47,514 nt of DNA from Cryobacterium psychrotolerans (GCF_900101115.1 NZ_FNFU01000021.1:1-47514), one strand, 5' to 3'. Numbered from the stretch's first letter, positions 37,653 through 46,679 are shown. The notes: generated by a model not told the origin, from the letters alone. A program made the numbers and translations.

Positions 37653-38854
37653 CGCTTTTTTGCCTTCCGGTTGAAGTGCGGGTTCTCCCAAATGATGGTG
37701 CCGCCCATGCCCAGGCCGATGCACATGGCGGTCAGGCCGTAGCGCACCTCGGGGTGGGCTTCGAACTGGTGCGCGAGCTGGTTCATCAGGCGAACGCCCG
37801 ACGAGGCGAGCGGATGCCCGATGGCGATCGCGCCCCCGTACTCGTTGACCCGGGGATCGTCGTCGTCGATGCCGAAGTGGTCGAGGAACGAGATGACCTG
37901 CACGGCGAATGCCTCGTTCAGCTCGAAGAGTCCGATGTCGGTGATCGCGAGGCCCGCCTTGCGCAGCGCCTTCTCGGTCGAGGGCACCGGGCCGAGGCCC
38001 ATCACCTCGGGCTCGACGCCCGCGAACGCGAAGCTGACCATCTTCATTTTGACGGTGAGGCCAAGTTCCTTGGCGGCGTGCCCGCTGGCGAGCAGGCTGA
38101 CGGCCGCGCCGTCATTGAGCCCGGAGGCGTTTCCGGCGGTGATGCGGCCGTGCGGGCGGAACGGCGTCCGGAGGGCGGCGAGGCCCTCCATCGTCGTCTC
38201 CGGCCGGGGCGCCTCGTCCTGCGTGGCCAGGCCCCAGCCGGCCTCGCTGCGGGTGGCGACGGGGATCAGGTCGGGCTGGATCTTGCCGGCGGCATACGCG
38301 GCGGCCACCTTCTGCTGGCTGCGCAGCGCGAAACGGTCCGAGCGCTCCTTCGTGTACGAGGGGAACCGGTCGTGGATGCGTTCGGCCGTCGCGCCCATGA
38401 CGAGTGCGTCCTCGCTCACCAGCCGCTCGGACAGGAACCGCGGGTTCGGGTCGGCGTTGGCGCCCATCGGGTGTCGTCCCATGTGCTCCACGCCGCCGGC
38501 GATGGCGAGGTCGTAGGCCCCGTAGCCGATCGCCGAGCCCATCGTGGTCACGGCGGTCATCGCCCCGGCGCACATCCGGTCGATGGCGAATCCGGGGACG
38601 GATTTGGGCAGCCCGGCCAGGAGCGCCGCGGTGCGCCCGAGGGTGAGGCCCTGGTCGCCCGTCTGCGTCGTGGCGGCGATGGCGACATCGTCGATCCGCT
38701 CGCCGGGAACGGAGGGATTCCGCTCCAGCAGGCCGATCATGGCCTTCACCACCAGGTCATCGGCTCGGGTGTTCCAGTACATGCCCTTTTCGCCGGCGCG
38801 TCCGAACGGGGTACGAACCCCGTCCACAAAGACGACTTCTGCTCTCTCGGCCAC
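37649..38854 (-). CDS. fadA: acetyl-CoA C-acyltransferase (thiolase)
   Basis: A 401-residue thiolase with nucleophile C95 in DRMCAGAMTAV, then AIGHPLASSG and MCIGLGMGG. With fadB it forms the beta-oxidation complex; it cleaves 3-ketoacyl-CoA. The GTG at 38854 is preceded by GGAGGC 4-5 nt upstream. The 5' untranslated region contains an inverted repeat (38867-38885) at the presumed transcription start, after a TAGGAT -10 element (38893-38888), so the operon may be repressed by a fatty-acid-responsive regulator. Confidence 0.94.
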   Translation of the reverse strand: MAERAEVVFVDGVRTPFGRAGEKGMYWNTRADDLVVKAMIGLLERNPSVPGERIDDVAIAATTQTGDQGLTLGRTAALLAGLPKSVPGFAIDRMCAGAMTAVTTMGSAIGYGAYDLAIAGGVEHMGRHPMGANADPNPRFLSERLVSEDALVMGATAERIHDRFPSYTKERSDRFALRSQQKVAAAYAAGKIQPDLIPVATRSEAGWGLATQDEAPRPETTMEGLAALRTPFRPHGRITAGNASGLNDGAAVSLLASGHAAKELGLTVKMKMVSFAFAGVEPEVMGLGPVPSTEKALRKAGLAITDIGLFELNEAFAVQVISFLDHFGIDDDDPRVNEYGGAIAIGHPLASSGVRLMNQLAHQFEAHPEVRYGLTAMCIGLGMGGTIIWENPHFNRKAKKR

Positions 38855-38866
38855 AATGCCTCCATC

Positions 38867-38885
38867 AATCAGCTCAGGTCTGATT
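38867..38885. promoter_or_regulatory. inverted repeat at the presumed fadA transcription start
   Basis: AATCAG-CTCAGGT-CTGATT. It lies immediately downstream of TAGGAT (38893-38888, minus strand). The place suits a repressor of fadAB; the regulator is not in the window. Confidence 0.45.
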
Positions 38886-38932
38886 CGATCCTATGGGGGC
38901 GCCAATTTGCCGACGGAATCCTTTGACTCTTC

Positions 38933-40129
38933 CTACGAGTCCGACTCCGAAGGCAGGCAGATGCTTTGGTGGACCTCGACAAAGGCATCGGCAATCAGTT
39001 GTGCGGTTGCGGCAACCTGCCACGCCCGCGCACCGAGGTCCGCGAGGGCGGATCCGATCGAATCCGCGCTCACCGACTCGGGCGGCGACCAGGCGACCCG
39101 GCGCAGGAAATCGGGGGTAAGCAGGTTTTCCAATGGGATGGCCAGCTCGTCCGACACGCTCGCCAGGGCGGCGCGCGCCGCCTTGAAGCGCACGTCGGCC
39201 TCCGGATTGCGCTCGGCCCAGGCCCGGGGCGGCGGCAGCGTATCGCTGCTCGCCTTGAGCGCCGGCAGGTCGGGGCTGGACATACCGGCCTGGATGGCGG
39301 CCCACCAGCGGTCAAGTTCGCTGCGGCTGGCTCGGCCGCTGAATTCGCGCAAATCGGCCAGGGCCTGCCGGCTCTCGGGCATCACCCTGGCCGCGGCGAC
39401 CAGGGACGCGTCGGGCACCAGCCGGCCGGGGGAGACGTCCAGGTGCTGGGCCAGGGCATCCCGGGCGATCCAGAGCTCGCGGGCGACCGCCAGGTTCCGC
39501 TGGCCGCGGATGGAATGCACCCCGGACAGTCGGCGCCACGGGTCCACCCGGGGGGCCTTCGTCTCTCGCGCGAGCACGGCGGCGAACTCCTCGGCCGCAA
39601 TCTGGGTCTTCTCGGACTCGACCAGCATCTCGACCATCCGGTCGCGCAGGTCAGGCAGCAGTTCGACGTCGAGCGCCGCATAGACGAGCCAGGCCTCGGG
39701 GAGCGGCCGGGTCGACCAGTTGGCCGCCGAGTGCTCCTTGGCGAGGTGGATTCCGAGCAGCTCTTCGACCACCGTGCCGAGGCCGACGCGCGGGAGGCCC
39801 AGGAGCCGGGCGGCCAGCTCCGTGTCGAACATGTTGACCGGGTCCAGGCCCACCTCGCGGAGGCACGCGAGGTCCTGGCTGGCGGCGTGCAGGATCCACT
39901 CAGCGTCCCGCAGCGACTCGTTGAGTTCACTGAAGTCACCGATGGCGGGCGGGTCGAACAGGAACGTGCCGGCATCACGCCGGTAGATCTGGATCAGGTA
40001 GGCGCGCTGGGAGTAGGTGAAACCGGATGCGCGTTCTGCGTCGATACCGATCGGCCCGGTGCCACCGGCCAGGGTCTCTATCGCTTCGAAGTAAGCGTCT
40101 CGCGTCTCGACGACACCGTGCTCAGCCAC
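38933..40129 (-). CDS. rnd: ribonuclease D-type exonuclease with HRDC domain
   Basis: A 398-residue 3'-5' exoribonuclease. The DEDD motifs are D30 and E32 in IGIDAERASG, ILHAASQDLACL (Exo II) and VYAALDVELLPDL (Exo III, Y-x3-D). An HRDC domain follows at about residues 215-290 (SGVHSIRGQRNLAVARELW), and a less conserved tail. It trims stable RNA precursors. The GTG at 40129 overlaps the DUF3000 stop by 8 nt, the usual actinobacterial arrangement. It ends 78 nt before fadA. Confidence 0.9.
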   Translation of the reverse strand: MAEHGVVETRDAYFEAIETLAGGTGPIGIDAERASGFTYSQRAYLIQIYRRDAGTFLFDPPAIGDFSELNESLRDAEWILHAASQDLACLREVGLDPVNMFDTELAARLLGLPRVGLGTVVEELLGIHLAKEHSAANWSTRPLPEAWLVYAALDVELLPDLRDRMVEMLVESEKTQIAAEEFAAVLARETKAPRVDPWRRLSGVHSIRGQRNLAVARELWIARDALAQHLDVSPGRLVPDASLVAAARVMPESRQALADLREFSGRASRSELDRWWAAIQAGMSSPDLPALKASSDTLPPPRAWAERNPEADVRFKAARAALASVSDELAIPLENLLTPDFLRRVAWSPPESVSADSIGSALADLGARAWQVAATAQLIADAFVEVHQSICLPSESDS

Positions 40130-40721
40130 GTTTGGCTCGGCGCGCGGACAACGTGCTGACTCCTTCGCCGCCGGCAGGGGGAAGGCCGGCGAGCATGCAG
40201 AGAAGCTCACCCCAGCCTTCGACGTGGGCGGTGAGATTTTGGTCCAGGGGGGTCCACGAGGCTCTGAGCTCGATCTGGGCGCCGTCGCCCTGGCTGGCGA
40301 GTTCGCCGAAGCCGGAGGAGATGATCTTCGTGGCGGTGCCGGATGCCGCGGTGTACTGCGCCCCGTGGGAGTCGAGTGCGTCAACGAGCCAGGCCCAGGC
40401 GACCTCAGCCAGGAAGGGATCGAGCCCGATGTCGGTCTCCAGCGGAGCCTGTGCGAAACAGACGACGCGGAAGCGTCCGCCCCAGGCATCGGGCTCTTCG
40501 GGGTCGTAGAGCAGGATGAACCGGCCGGTGCCGAGGTCGGAGTCGCTGCCGTGTCGGACGGGGCGCACATCGGCGGCCAGAGCCACGGCGTGCGGAGCGA
40601 GGCTGCCCGGCGCGGGGATTTCGGTGACGATGAGTTCCGGCCGTCGGTGAGCGCGCCGAATCGCGTCGAGCGCTGCGGCAAATTCCGGCGGAAGCGTTTG
40701 CCTGTCCTCTGATTCGGGCAC
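40122..40721 (-). CDS. DUF3000 protein
   Basis: A 199-residue soluble protein of the DUF3000 family: PPEFAAALDAIRRA, LAADVRPVRHGSDSDLGTGR, ILLYDPEEPDAWGGRFRVV, VAWAWLVDALDSHG, and IELRASWTPLD. Function unknown; it is found beside an RNase D gene in actinobacteria. Start GTG at 40721 with the -10-like TAGTCT 6 nt upstream (40733-40728), so the message may be leaderless. Confidence 0.9.
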   Translation of the reverse strand: MPESEDRQTLPPEFAAALDAIRRAHRRPELIVTEIPAPGSLAPHAVALAADVRPVRHGSDSDLGTGRFILLYDPEEPDAWGGRFRVVCFAQAPLETDIGLDPFLAEVAWAWLVDALDSHGAQYTAASGTATKIISSGFGELASQGDGAQIELRASWTPLDQNLTAHVEGWGELLCMLAGLPPAGGEGVSTLSARRAKRG

Positions 40722-40727
40722 GTTTGC

Positions 40728-40733
40728 AGACTA
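40728..40733 (-). promoter_or_regulatory. -10 box of a likely leaderless promoter (DUF3000 gene)
   Basis: TAGTCT, 6 nt (GCAAAC), then GTG at 40721. Confidence 0.45.
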
Positions 40734-40786
40734 GAGTTTTTTTCGGGCGCTGTCTGCGAGGCACGCCGACCGGTTCGGAGGTGTAC

Positions 40787-42028
40787 GTGACCAGCACAAG
40801 CTCACGAGAACGCGGGCCGGGCACGGCCCTGCTCGTCACCGCCGCCGCCGTGGTCGGGACGGCCGCCCTGCTGGCCGCTACCGTCAGTGTGCTGTCGGCC
40901 GTGATGGCCCGCCGCATCGTCACTCCGCCGACCAAACGTGAGCAGGACACTCGCATCCATGCCGTCGATCTCGCCGCCGGCACGATCACCCTGCAGACCA
41001 CCCCGGATACCGTGTTGCCGGGCGAGTACAGTCTCTGGTTCACGGACGAAACCGGGCACGCCCGGCTGGGTGAGATCATCCGCAGCGACGCCGCGGGCGT
41101 CACCCGGCGGCTGACCGCCGTCGACTTCGGGGACCTGGCGAGTGCGCGGCTCGGCCGCCTGGCCGGTTACCACTACCTCGGCCCGGCAGAACTCGGCTTC
41201 CCCTTCGAGGACGTCGTCATTCAAACCGGGCTCGGCGACGCGCCGGCCTGGCTTATCCCCGCGGCGGAGCCGGACGGCCGGTGGGCGATCCAGGTGCACG
41301 GCCGCGGGGTGCAGCGCCCGGAGACCCTGCGCGCCGTTCCGGCCTTCCGGGAGGCCGGGTATACCTCGCTGCTCGTGTCGTACCGCAACGACCGGGAGGC
41401 GCCGGCCAGCCTGGACGGCCGCTACGGGCTGGGCGACACCGAATGGCTGGACGTGGAGGAGGCCATCGGGTTCGCCCGGAGCCATGGCGCGACCAGCGTC
41501 GTGCTGATGGGCTGGTCGATGGGCGGCGCCATCGCCCTGCACGCGGCGAGCCGCACCGAGCACAAGGACATCCTGGCCGGGATCGTGCTCGATTCGCCCG
41601 TCGTCGATTGGGCCGATGTCGTGAGCTTCCACGGTGAGGCGCTCGGGTTCCCCTCGCCGATCATGGCCGGGGCGATGAGGGTGATGGGGCAACGCTGGGG
41701 CGGCCTGCTGACCGGTCAGGCGACGCCGATCGACTTCCGGCGGCTGGATGTCGTGGCCAGGGCCGACGACCTGTCCCTGCCGATCCTGCTCATGCACAGC
41801 GACGACGACGGCTACGTGCCGTCGACCGGCTCCCGGGCGCTGGCCCTGCGCCGGCCCGATCTCGTGACCTTCGTGCCGTTCACCATCGCCCGGCACACCA
41901 AGCTGTGCAACTACGACCCGGTGGGCTGGAACCGGGCGATCACGCGCTGGCTGGACGCGCTCGTTCCCAGCGGGCATACGTCGCCCCCGCATCATCCACC
42001 AGCAGCTGGCGAAGACCGAACCGAGTAG
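40787..42028 (+). CDS. membrane-anchored alpha/beta hydrolase
   Basis: A 413-residue protein. One transmembrane segment at residues about 13-40 (ALLVTAAAVVGTAALLAATV) anchors it; the next 100 residues are a beta-rich domain of unknown fold, then an alpha/beta-hydrolase domain with S244 in MGWSMGGA, an Asp in HSDDDGYVPS and a His in IARHTKLCNYD. A serine hydrolase, perhaps esterase or peptidase-like; substrate unknown. The GTG at 40787 has GGAGG 5-6 nt upstream; GTG at 40781 is in frame too. Its last 89 nt overlap the 3' end of the converging RibD-like gene. Confidence 0.85.
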   Translation: MTSTSSRERGPGTALLVTAAAVVGTAALLAATVSVLSAVMARRIVTPPTKREQDTRIHAVDLAAGTITLQTTPDTVLPGEYSLWFTDETGHARLGEIIRSDAAGVTRRLTAVDFGDLASARLGRLAGYHYLGPAELGFPFEDVVIQTGLGDAPAWLIPAAEPDGRWAIQVHGRGVQRPETLRAVPAFREAGYTSLLVSYRNDREAPASLDGRYGLGDTEWLDVEEAIGFARSHGATSVVLMGWSMGGAIALHAASRTEHKDILAGIVLDSPVVDWADVVSFHGEALGFPSPIMAGAMRVMGQRWGGLLTGQATPIDFRRLDVVARADDLSLPILLMHSDDDGYVPSTGSRALALRRPDLVTFVPFTIARHTKLCNYDPVGWNRAITRWLDALVPSGHTSPPHHPPAAGEDRTE

Positions 42029-42722
42029 ACCCGGCTGCGGGGGAGTCGAGCAGCGGGGAGTCGAGTGGCGGGGAGTCGAGTAGCGGCCGGCCGCCGAGCG
42101 TCACCTGCGGGCTCGTCGACAGGCAGAACTCGTCGACGAGGTCCGCCGCGAAGAGCTGCCCGGCCAGCACCGGGCCGCCCTCGCAGACGATGCGGTCAAG
42201 GCCCCGGTCGGCCAGGGCGCGAACGATCGCCGCCACCGTGATGTCCCCGCCCTCGTCGTCGAGGGGCACGATCGTGGCGCGGGCGGTCCCCACGCTCGCC
42301 CGGGCACGGTCGAGGTTGCTTCGGGCGCACAAGATGAGCACCGGATGCCCCGCGGCATCCGCCGGCCTGGCGTGGAGTCGGTGCCCGCTGAGGTCGCCGC
42401 TGGAGGTGACGACGGCCAGGGCCGCCTTCGCGGGCACGACGTAGCCTTCGGCGCGCACGCTGCCCGCCCCGACGAGCACAACATCGGACAGTTCCCGGAT
42501 GACGCCGAGGATGCGCCGATCGAGCCGGCTGGTCAGCGTGTTGGAGGTGCCGTCGTCGCCGGTGGCGCTGCCGTTGAGGCTGGCGATCATGTTGACGCGG
42601 AGGAACGGACCGTCGCCGCGGCGGTAGTGGGCCAGGAGCCAGTCGCGGCCGGCCGCATCCATCCCGTCGAGCGTCGGCGTGGGGGCACCCGGCTCGGTCG
42701 GGAAGATGCGGGTGAGGTTCAC
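41940..42722 (-). CDS. RibD C-terminal/dihydrofolate reductase-like reductase
   Basis: A 260-residue protein of the pyrimidine reductase (RibD_C) family without the deaminase domain. Signs are RVNMIASLNGSATGDDG, SNTLTSRLDRRILGVIRELSD, VVLVGAGSVRAEGY and IVCEGGPVLAGQLFAADLVDEF. NAD(P)H-dependent reduction is likely; whether it acts in riboflavin synthesis is uncertain, since many actinobacterial copies are orphans. GTG at 42722 overlaps the sufE stop. A 15-bp minisatellite (42040-42084) codes for an LDSP repeat between the last strands. The 3' end overlaps the opposite-strand hydrolase gene by 89 nt. Confidence 0.85.
   Translation of the reverse strand: MNLTRIFPTEPGAPTPTLDGMDAAGRDWLLAHYRRGDGPFLRVNMIASLNGSATGDDGTSNTLTSRLDRRILGVIRELSDVVLVGAGSVRAEGYVVPAKAALAVVTSSGDLSGHRLHARPADAAGHPVLILCARSNLDRARASVGTARATIVPLDDEGGDITVAAIVRALADRGLDRIVCEGGPVLAGQLFAADLVDEFCLSTSPQVTLGGRPLLDSPPLDSPLLDSPAAGSTRFGLRQLLVDDAGATYARWERARPASA
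42040..42084 (-). repeat. three 15-bp tandem repeats in the RibD-like gene
   Basis: Plus-strand units GGGGAGTCGAGCAGC, GGGGAGTCGAGTGGC, GGGGAGTCGAGTAGC. They encode PLLDS/PPLDS/PLLDS, next to the end of the converging hydrolase gene (stop at 42026-42028). Confidence 0.92.
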
Positions 42723-43159
42723 GCAGCCGCCAGTGCCCGCAGCTGGCGCTTCGTGCGGGCGAGCATGGCCGTCATCCCGCGCATCCGCAGGGGGGAGACG
42801 GCTCGGGTGATCCCGAGGGAGCTCGGGTAGTCGTCGGGCACGGCCAGCGCCTGCTCGACGGTGAGCCCCTCGACGCCCTGGGCGATGATCGACACGAAAC
42901 CGCGGGTCGTCGGGGATTCGCGCGGCGCGGTGGCGTGCAGGTGTACCGCACCGGCCTCATCCACCTCGACGAAGATGTACACCGGCGACTGGCACTCGAC
43001 CACCCGTTCGAGCAGGTCCGGGTGGTCCTCGAAGCGCGCGGGCAGCGCCGGCAGCTCGTTGGCGAACTCGAGCAGGAGCAGCAATCGGTCCTTCTCTTCG
43101 AGTTCGAGGAACTCGTTCCTGATCTCGGCCAGCTGCTCCGGCAGTTCCACGGATGTCAT
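42719..43159 (-). CDS. sufE: SufE family Fe-S assembly protein
   Basis: A 146-residue SufE protein with the persulfide-accepting cysteine C56 in [10 protein letters not shown] and the typical [20 protein letters not shown]-terminus. SufE takes sulfur from a cysteine desulfurase. The ATG overlaps the sulfurtransferase stop by 4 nt, and its own stop overlaps the RibD-like start, so the three are one tightly coupled operon. Coupling of a rhodanese to SufE suggests persulfide handling by both, which is inference. Confidence 0.92.
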   Translation of the reverse strand: MTSVELPEQLAEIRNEFLELEEKDRLLLLLEFANELPALPARFEDHPDLLERVVECQSPVYIFVEVDEAGAVHLHATAPRESPTTRGFVSIIAQGVEGLTVEQALAVPDDYPSSLGITRAVSPLRMRGMTAMLARTKRQLRALAAA

Positions 43160-44064
43160 CGGCGGGGCTTCGGCGCGTCGCCCGGCTCGGTGCCCAGCAC
43201 GATCGGAACCCGGATGGCGTTGCCCCACTCGGTCCAGGAGCCGTCGTAGTTGCGCACCCCCTGGAAGCCGAGCAAGTGGGTGAGGACGAACCAGGTGTGG
43301 CTGGACCGCTCGCCGATGCGGCAGTAGGCGATGACGTTGTCGCCCTCGGCAAGGCCGGCCTCGCCGCGGTAGATGGCATCCAGTTCCTCGCGGGTGCGGA
43401 AGGTGGCGTCGTCGGCGGCGGCGCGGGCCCACGGCACAGAGACGGCGGAAGGGATGTGCCCGCCGCGGAGCGCGCCCTCCTCCGGGTACGCGGGCATGTG
43501 GGTGCGTTCGCCGGTGTACTCCTCCGGGGAGCGCACGTCGATCAACGGGTTTCCGAAGTGAGCGAGCACGTCGTCCCTGAACGCCCGGATCGGGGCGTCT
43601 TCGCGCGGGACGACCGGGTAGTCCGCCGTGCTCGTCAGCACGGTCTTGTCGGTGGTCATGTCGCGGTCCTCGGCGACCCACTTGTCCCGACCGCCGTCCA
43701 GCAGGCGCACGTCCTCGTGGCCGAAGAGGGTGAACACCCACAGGGCGTAGGCCGCCCACCAGTTGTTCTTGTCGCCGTAGATGACGACGGTGGAGTCGCG
43801 GGAGATGCCCTTGGAGCTCATCATGGCCGCGAACTCGCGGCTGCCGATGAAGTCGCGTTCCACCGGGTCGTTGAGGTCGGTGTGCCAGTCGATCTTGACC
43901 GAGCCGGGGATGTGGCCGACTTCGTAGAGCAGCACGTCTTCATCGGATTCGACGACGACGAGACCGGGGGTGCCCAGGTGCTCCTGCAGCCAGTTGGCGG
44001 AGACGAGGCGCTCCGGGTGCGCGTACGCGGTGAACTTCGGGGACGGATCGAGTTCAACGGACAT
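43156..44064 (-). CDS. sulfurtransferase (tandem rhodanese, CysA/SseA type)
   Basis: A 302-residue protein with two rhodanese domains. The N-terminal one is inactive in form ([28 protein letters not shown]; the position expected to be Cys is Asp), the C-terminal one carries catalytic C248 in [13 protein letters not shown]. It transfers sulfane sulfur from thiosulfate or mercaptopyruvate to an acceptor. CGGAGGT lies before the ATG at 44064. First gene of the sulfurtransferase-sufE-RibD operon, divergent from zapE. Confidence 0.93.
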   Translation of the reverse strand: MSVELDPSPKFTAYAHPERLVSANWLQEHLGTPGLVVVESDEDVLLYEVGHIPGSVKIDWHTDLNDPVERDFIGSREFAAMMSSKGISRDSTVVIYGDKNNWWAAYALWVFTLFGHEDVRLLDGGRDKWVAEDRDMTTDKTVLTSTADYPVVPREDAPIRAFRDDVLAHFGNPLIDVRSPEEYTGERTHMPAYPEEGALRGGHIPSAVSVPWARAAADDATFRTREELDAIYRGEAGLAEGDNVIAYCRIGERSSHTWFVLTHLLGFQGVRNYDGSWTEWGNAIRVPIVLGTEPGDAPKPRR

Positions 44065-44211
44065 GGGGGACCTCCGGGAGGGCGACTGACGCGGCGCGAG
44101 ATATGGATTGAGTGCGGATTAGGCTTGTCACCTGCCCACACGTTAAATCTACGCGGTGTGGGCGCCGGCCGCACCGCGGTCATCCCTACATACAGAAACG
44201 GGTGTTCCCCC

Positions 44212-45264
44212 ATGGCCCCAGAGGCCCACCGCCAGGCCCTCCGGCTCGTCGACCGCTCCCCGAGCATCACCGGTGCCGAAATCGTCGCCGAGCTGGTTCC
44301 CCCGCCGCAGTTCGAACACGCCTCGTTCGAGTCCTACCGGCCGGACCTGAACTTCCCGTCACAGCTGGAGGCGGTCGAACGGCTCAACTCGTTCGCCGCG
44401 GCCTGGCGGTCCCAGCGGCCCAGCGGATTCTTCTCCCGCACCCGGAAGCCGAAGGATGACCTGCCGGGGATCTACCTGGACGGCGGCTTCGGGGTCGGCA
44501 AGACCCACCTGCTCGCCGCGCTCTGGCACACGGCGCCCGGGCCGAAGTACTTCGGCACGTTCATCGAGTACACCGCCCTCGTCGGGGCGCTCGGCTACGC
44601 CAACACGGTCAAGCAGCTGCGGGGCGCGAAACTGATCTGCATCGACGAGTTCGAACTCGACGACCCGGGCGACACGATGGTGATGACCCGGCTGCTCGGT
44701 GAGCTCGTGGCCTCCGGCACCCGGGTGGCGGCCACCTCCAACACACCACCGAACTCCCTGGGCGAGGGCAGATTCGCCGCGGTGGACTTCCTCCGCGAAA
44801 TTCAGGCGATGTCCGCCAACTTCGAGACGGTCAGGATCGACGGTCTCGACTACCGCCGCCGCGACGCCGCCGGCAACGCCGTGGCGGTTCCGGACGAGTC
44901 GCTCCGCCACATGGTCGGAACGCTGCTGGGGCGCGGGTCGCGGGTGGCCGAGGACGGCTTCGGCGCGCTGATCCGGCACCTCGGCACGGTGCATCCGTCG
45001 AAGTACATAAAAATGATCAGCGCGATCGACGTCATCGCCCTGACCGACGTGTTCCTGCTGACCGACCAGACGGATGCCCTGCGCCTGGTGGCCTTCATCG
45101 ACCGCGTCTACGACGCCGAGATTCCGATCATCGCCAGCGGCCTGCCGCTCGGCGAGGTCTTCGATGCCGAGATGATGGCCGGCGGATATCGGAAGAAGTA
45201 CCTGCGCGCCCAATCGCGCATGGTGGCGCTGACGACGGGGGAACTTCCCCCGCACGCCGAATGA
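44212..45264 (+). CDS. zapE: ZapE/AFG1-type AAA ATPase
   Basis: A 350-residue ATPase. Walker A GGFGVGKTHLL with K97, Walker B LICIDEFELDD, followed by VAATSNTPPNSLGEG and, near the C-terminus, IIASGLPLGEVF. The E. coli homologue ZapE helps the division ring; in actinobacteria its role is less clear. The ATG at 44212 has no good Shine-Dalgarno sequence. The 147-nt region shared with the divergent sulfurtransferase gene has an AT-rich stretch (GTTAAATCT, 44142-44150) that could be a promoter. Confidence 0.9.
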   Translation: MAPEAHRQALRLVDRSPSITGAEIVAELVPPPQFEHASFESYRPDLNFPSQLEAVERLNSFAAAWRSQRPSGFFSRTRKPKDDLPGIYLDGGFGVGKTHLLAALWHTAPGPKYFGTFIEYTALVGALGYANTVKQLRGAKLICIDEFELDDPGDTMVMTRLLGELVASGTRVAATSNTPPNSLGEGRFAAVDFLREIQAMSANFETVRIDGLDYRRRDAAGNAVAVPDESLRHMVGTLLGRGSRVAEDGFGALIRHLGTVHPSKYIKMISAIDVIALTDVFLLTDQTDALRLVAFIDRVYDAEIPIIASGLPLGEVFDAEMMAGGYRKKYLRAQSRMVALTTGELPPHAE

Positions 45265-45301
45265 TCCGGCGAAACACGCTATTTACCCACGGGCCTCGCG
45301 T

Positions 45302-45339
45302 GTAACCGGCACGAAACATTGCGGTAGGCCCGGCGAAAT
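45302..45339. promoter_or_regulatory. GlnR box upstream of the ammonium transporter
   Basis: GTAAC-N6-GAAAC-N6-GTAGG-N6-GAAAT. This matches the actinobacterial GlnR consensus (gTnAc-n6-GaAAc repeated) with exact spacing; the first pair is perfect and the second pair has mismatches. It lies 112 nt before the amtB start. No other feature was found in the 186-nt gap. Confidence 0.82.
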
Positions 45340-45450
45340 CTCCGCGCCGCAGAATGATGCCGTACCCGAGACCTGACCGTCGACTACCTGCGTTCATTTT
45401 TGGACCTCGCGGTACACCCTGCAAACATTCGAGAGGTGTGAGGACAATCT

Positions 45451-46671
45451 ATGGACACGGGAAGCATTGCATGGGGGATCACAGCAACCGCGCTGGTGCT
45501 GTTCATGACTCCGGGAGTCGCGTTCTTCTACGGCGGACTGGTGAAGGCGAAAAGCGTCGTCAGCATGATGATGATGAGCTTCGGGGCACTGGGGCTGATC
45601 AGCGTCCTGTGGATCCTCTACGGCTTCAACATGAGCGCCGTCGACAGCCCGCTGCAGTTCGCGGGTAACCCCTTCTCGGACTTCGGCCTGTCAGCGCTGG
45701 CATCCGGGGAGACCGGCAACACCGACCTCCTCGGCGCGACCTACGGCGCGACCTTCGCCATCATCACCGTCGCCCTGATCTCCGGGGCCGTCGCCGACCG
45801 GGCCAAGTTCGGCTCCTGGATGATCTTCGCCGGGATCTGGGCCACACTGGTCTACTTCCCCGTCGCGGCGTGGGTCTGGGGCGGCGGCTGGATCATGAGC
45901 CTCGGTGAAACCCTCGGCCTCCCGGGCGTCATCGACTACGCCGGCGGTACCGCGGTGCACATCAACGCCGGCGCGGCGGCCCTCGCCCTCGCCCTGGTCC
46001 TCGGCAAGCGCGTCGGCTTCCAGAAGGGCATCACCAAGCCGCACAATGTTCCGCTCGTGCTGATCGGCGCGGCCGTGCTGTGGTTCGGCTGGTTCGGCTT
46101 CAACGCCGGCGCGGAATGGCTGAACGGCCTCGAGAACGTCGGCATCATCGTCATCAACACCTTCGGTGCGACGGCGGCCGCGATCCTCGGCTGGATGATC
46201 GTCGAGAAGTTCAAGGACGGCAAGGCCACCTCGGTCGGAGCCGCCTCCGGAGCCGTTGCCGGCCTGGTCGCGATCACCCCGGCCTGCGCGAACCTGGAGC
46301 CCGGCTGGGCGCTCCTGCTCGGTGCCGTTGCCGGTGCCGTGTGTGCCCTGGCGATCGAACTGAAGTTCAAGCTCGGCTTCGACGACTCTCTCGACGTGGT
46401 CGGCATCCACCTCGTCGGCGGCGTGATCGGCACCCTGTACCTGGGCCTCTTCGCCACCGACACCGGCCTCTTCACGGGCGGCGACTTCGGCCAGCTGGTC
46501 GTGCAGGCGATCGCCGCGTTCTCGGTGCTCGTGTACTCGTTCATCGTGGCCTACCTCCTCGGCCGGGCGATCGAGAAGACCATCGGCTTCCGGATCAAGA
46601 GCGAAGACGAACTCGCCGGAATCGACACCATCGTGCACGGCGAGGAGGGCTACGCCCTCGACCGGGTCTAG
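45451..46671 (+). CDS. amtB: ammonium transporter AmtB
   Basis: A 406-residue protein with 11 predicted membrane segments. It starts with a hydrophobic segment (MDTGSIAWGITATALVLFMT) and has the pore histidines H170 (TAVHINAGAAAL) and H320 (GIHLVGGVIG), plus PGVAFFYGGLVKAKSV, the Amt signature. It brings ammonium into the cell. GAGGTGTGAGGA lies before the ATG. A GlnR box upstream points to induction under nitrogen shortage. No glnB/glnK gene follows, unlike in many actinobacterial amtB operons. Confidence 0.95.
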   Translation: MDTGSIAWGITATALVLFMTPGVAFFYGGLVKAKSVVSMMMMSFGALGLISVLWILYGFNMSAVDSPLQFAGNPFSDFGLSALASGETGNTDLLGATYGATFAIITVALISGAVADRAKFGSWMIFAGIWATLVYFPVAAWVWGGGWIMSLGETLGLPGVIDYAGGTAVHINAGAAALALALVLGKRVGFQKGITKPHNVPLVLIGAAVLWFGWFGFNAGAEWLNGLENVGIIVINTFGATAAAILGWMIVEKFKDGKATSVGAASGAVAGLVAITPACANLEPGWALLLGAVAGAVCALAIELKFKLGFDDSLDVVGIHLVGGVIGTLYLGLFATDTGLFTGGDFGQLVVQAIAAFSVLVYSFIVAYLLGRAIEKTIGFRIKSEDELAGIDTIVHGEEGYALDRV

Positions 46672-46679
46672 GAAATTCC

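Noticed and set aside
36030..37742. 570-codon plus-strand frame opposite fadB
   Set aside because: Shadow frame; the fadB frame has both crotonase glutamates and the dehydrogenase motifs.
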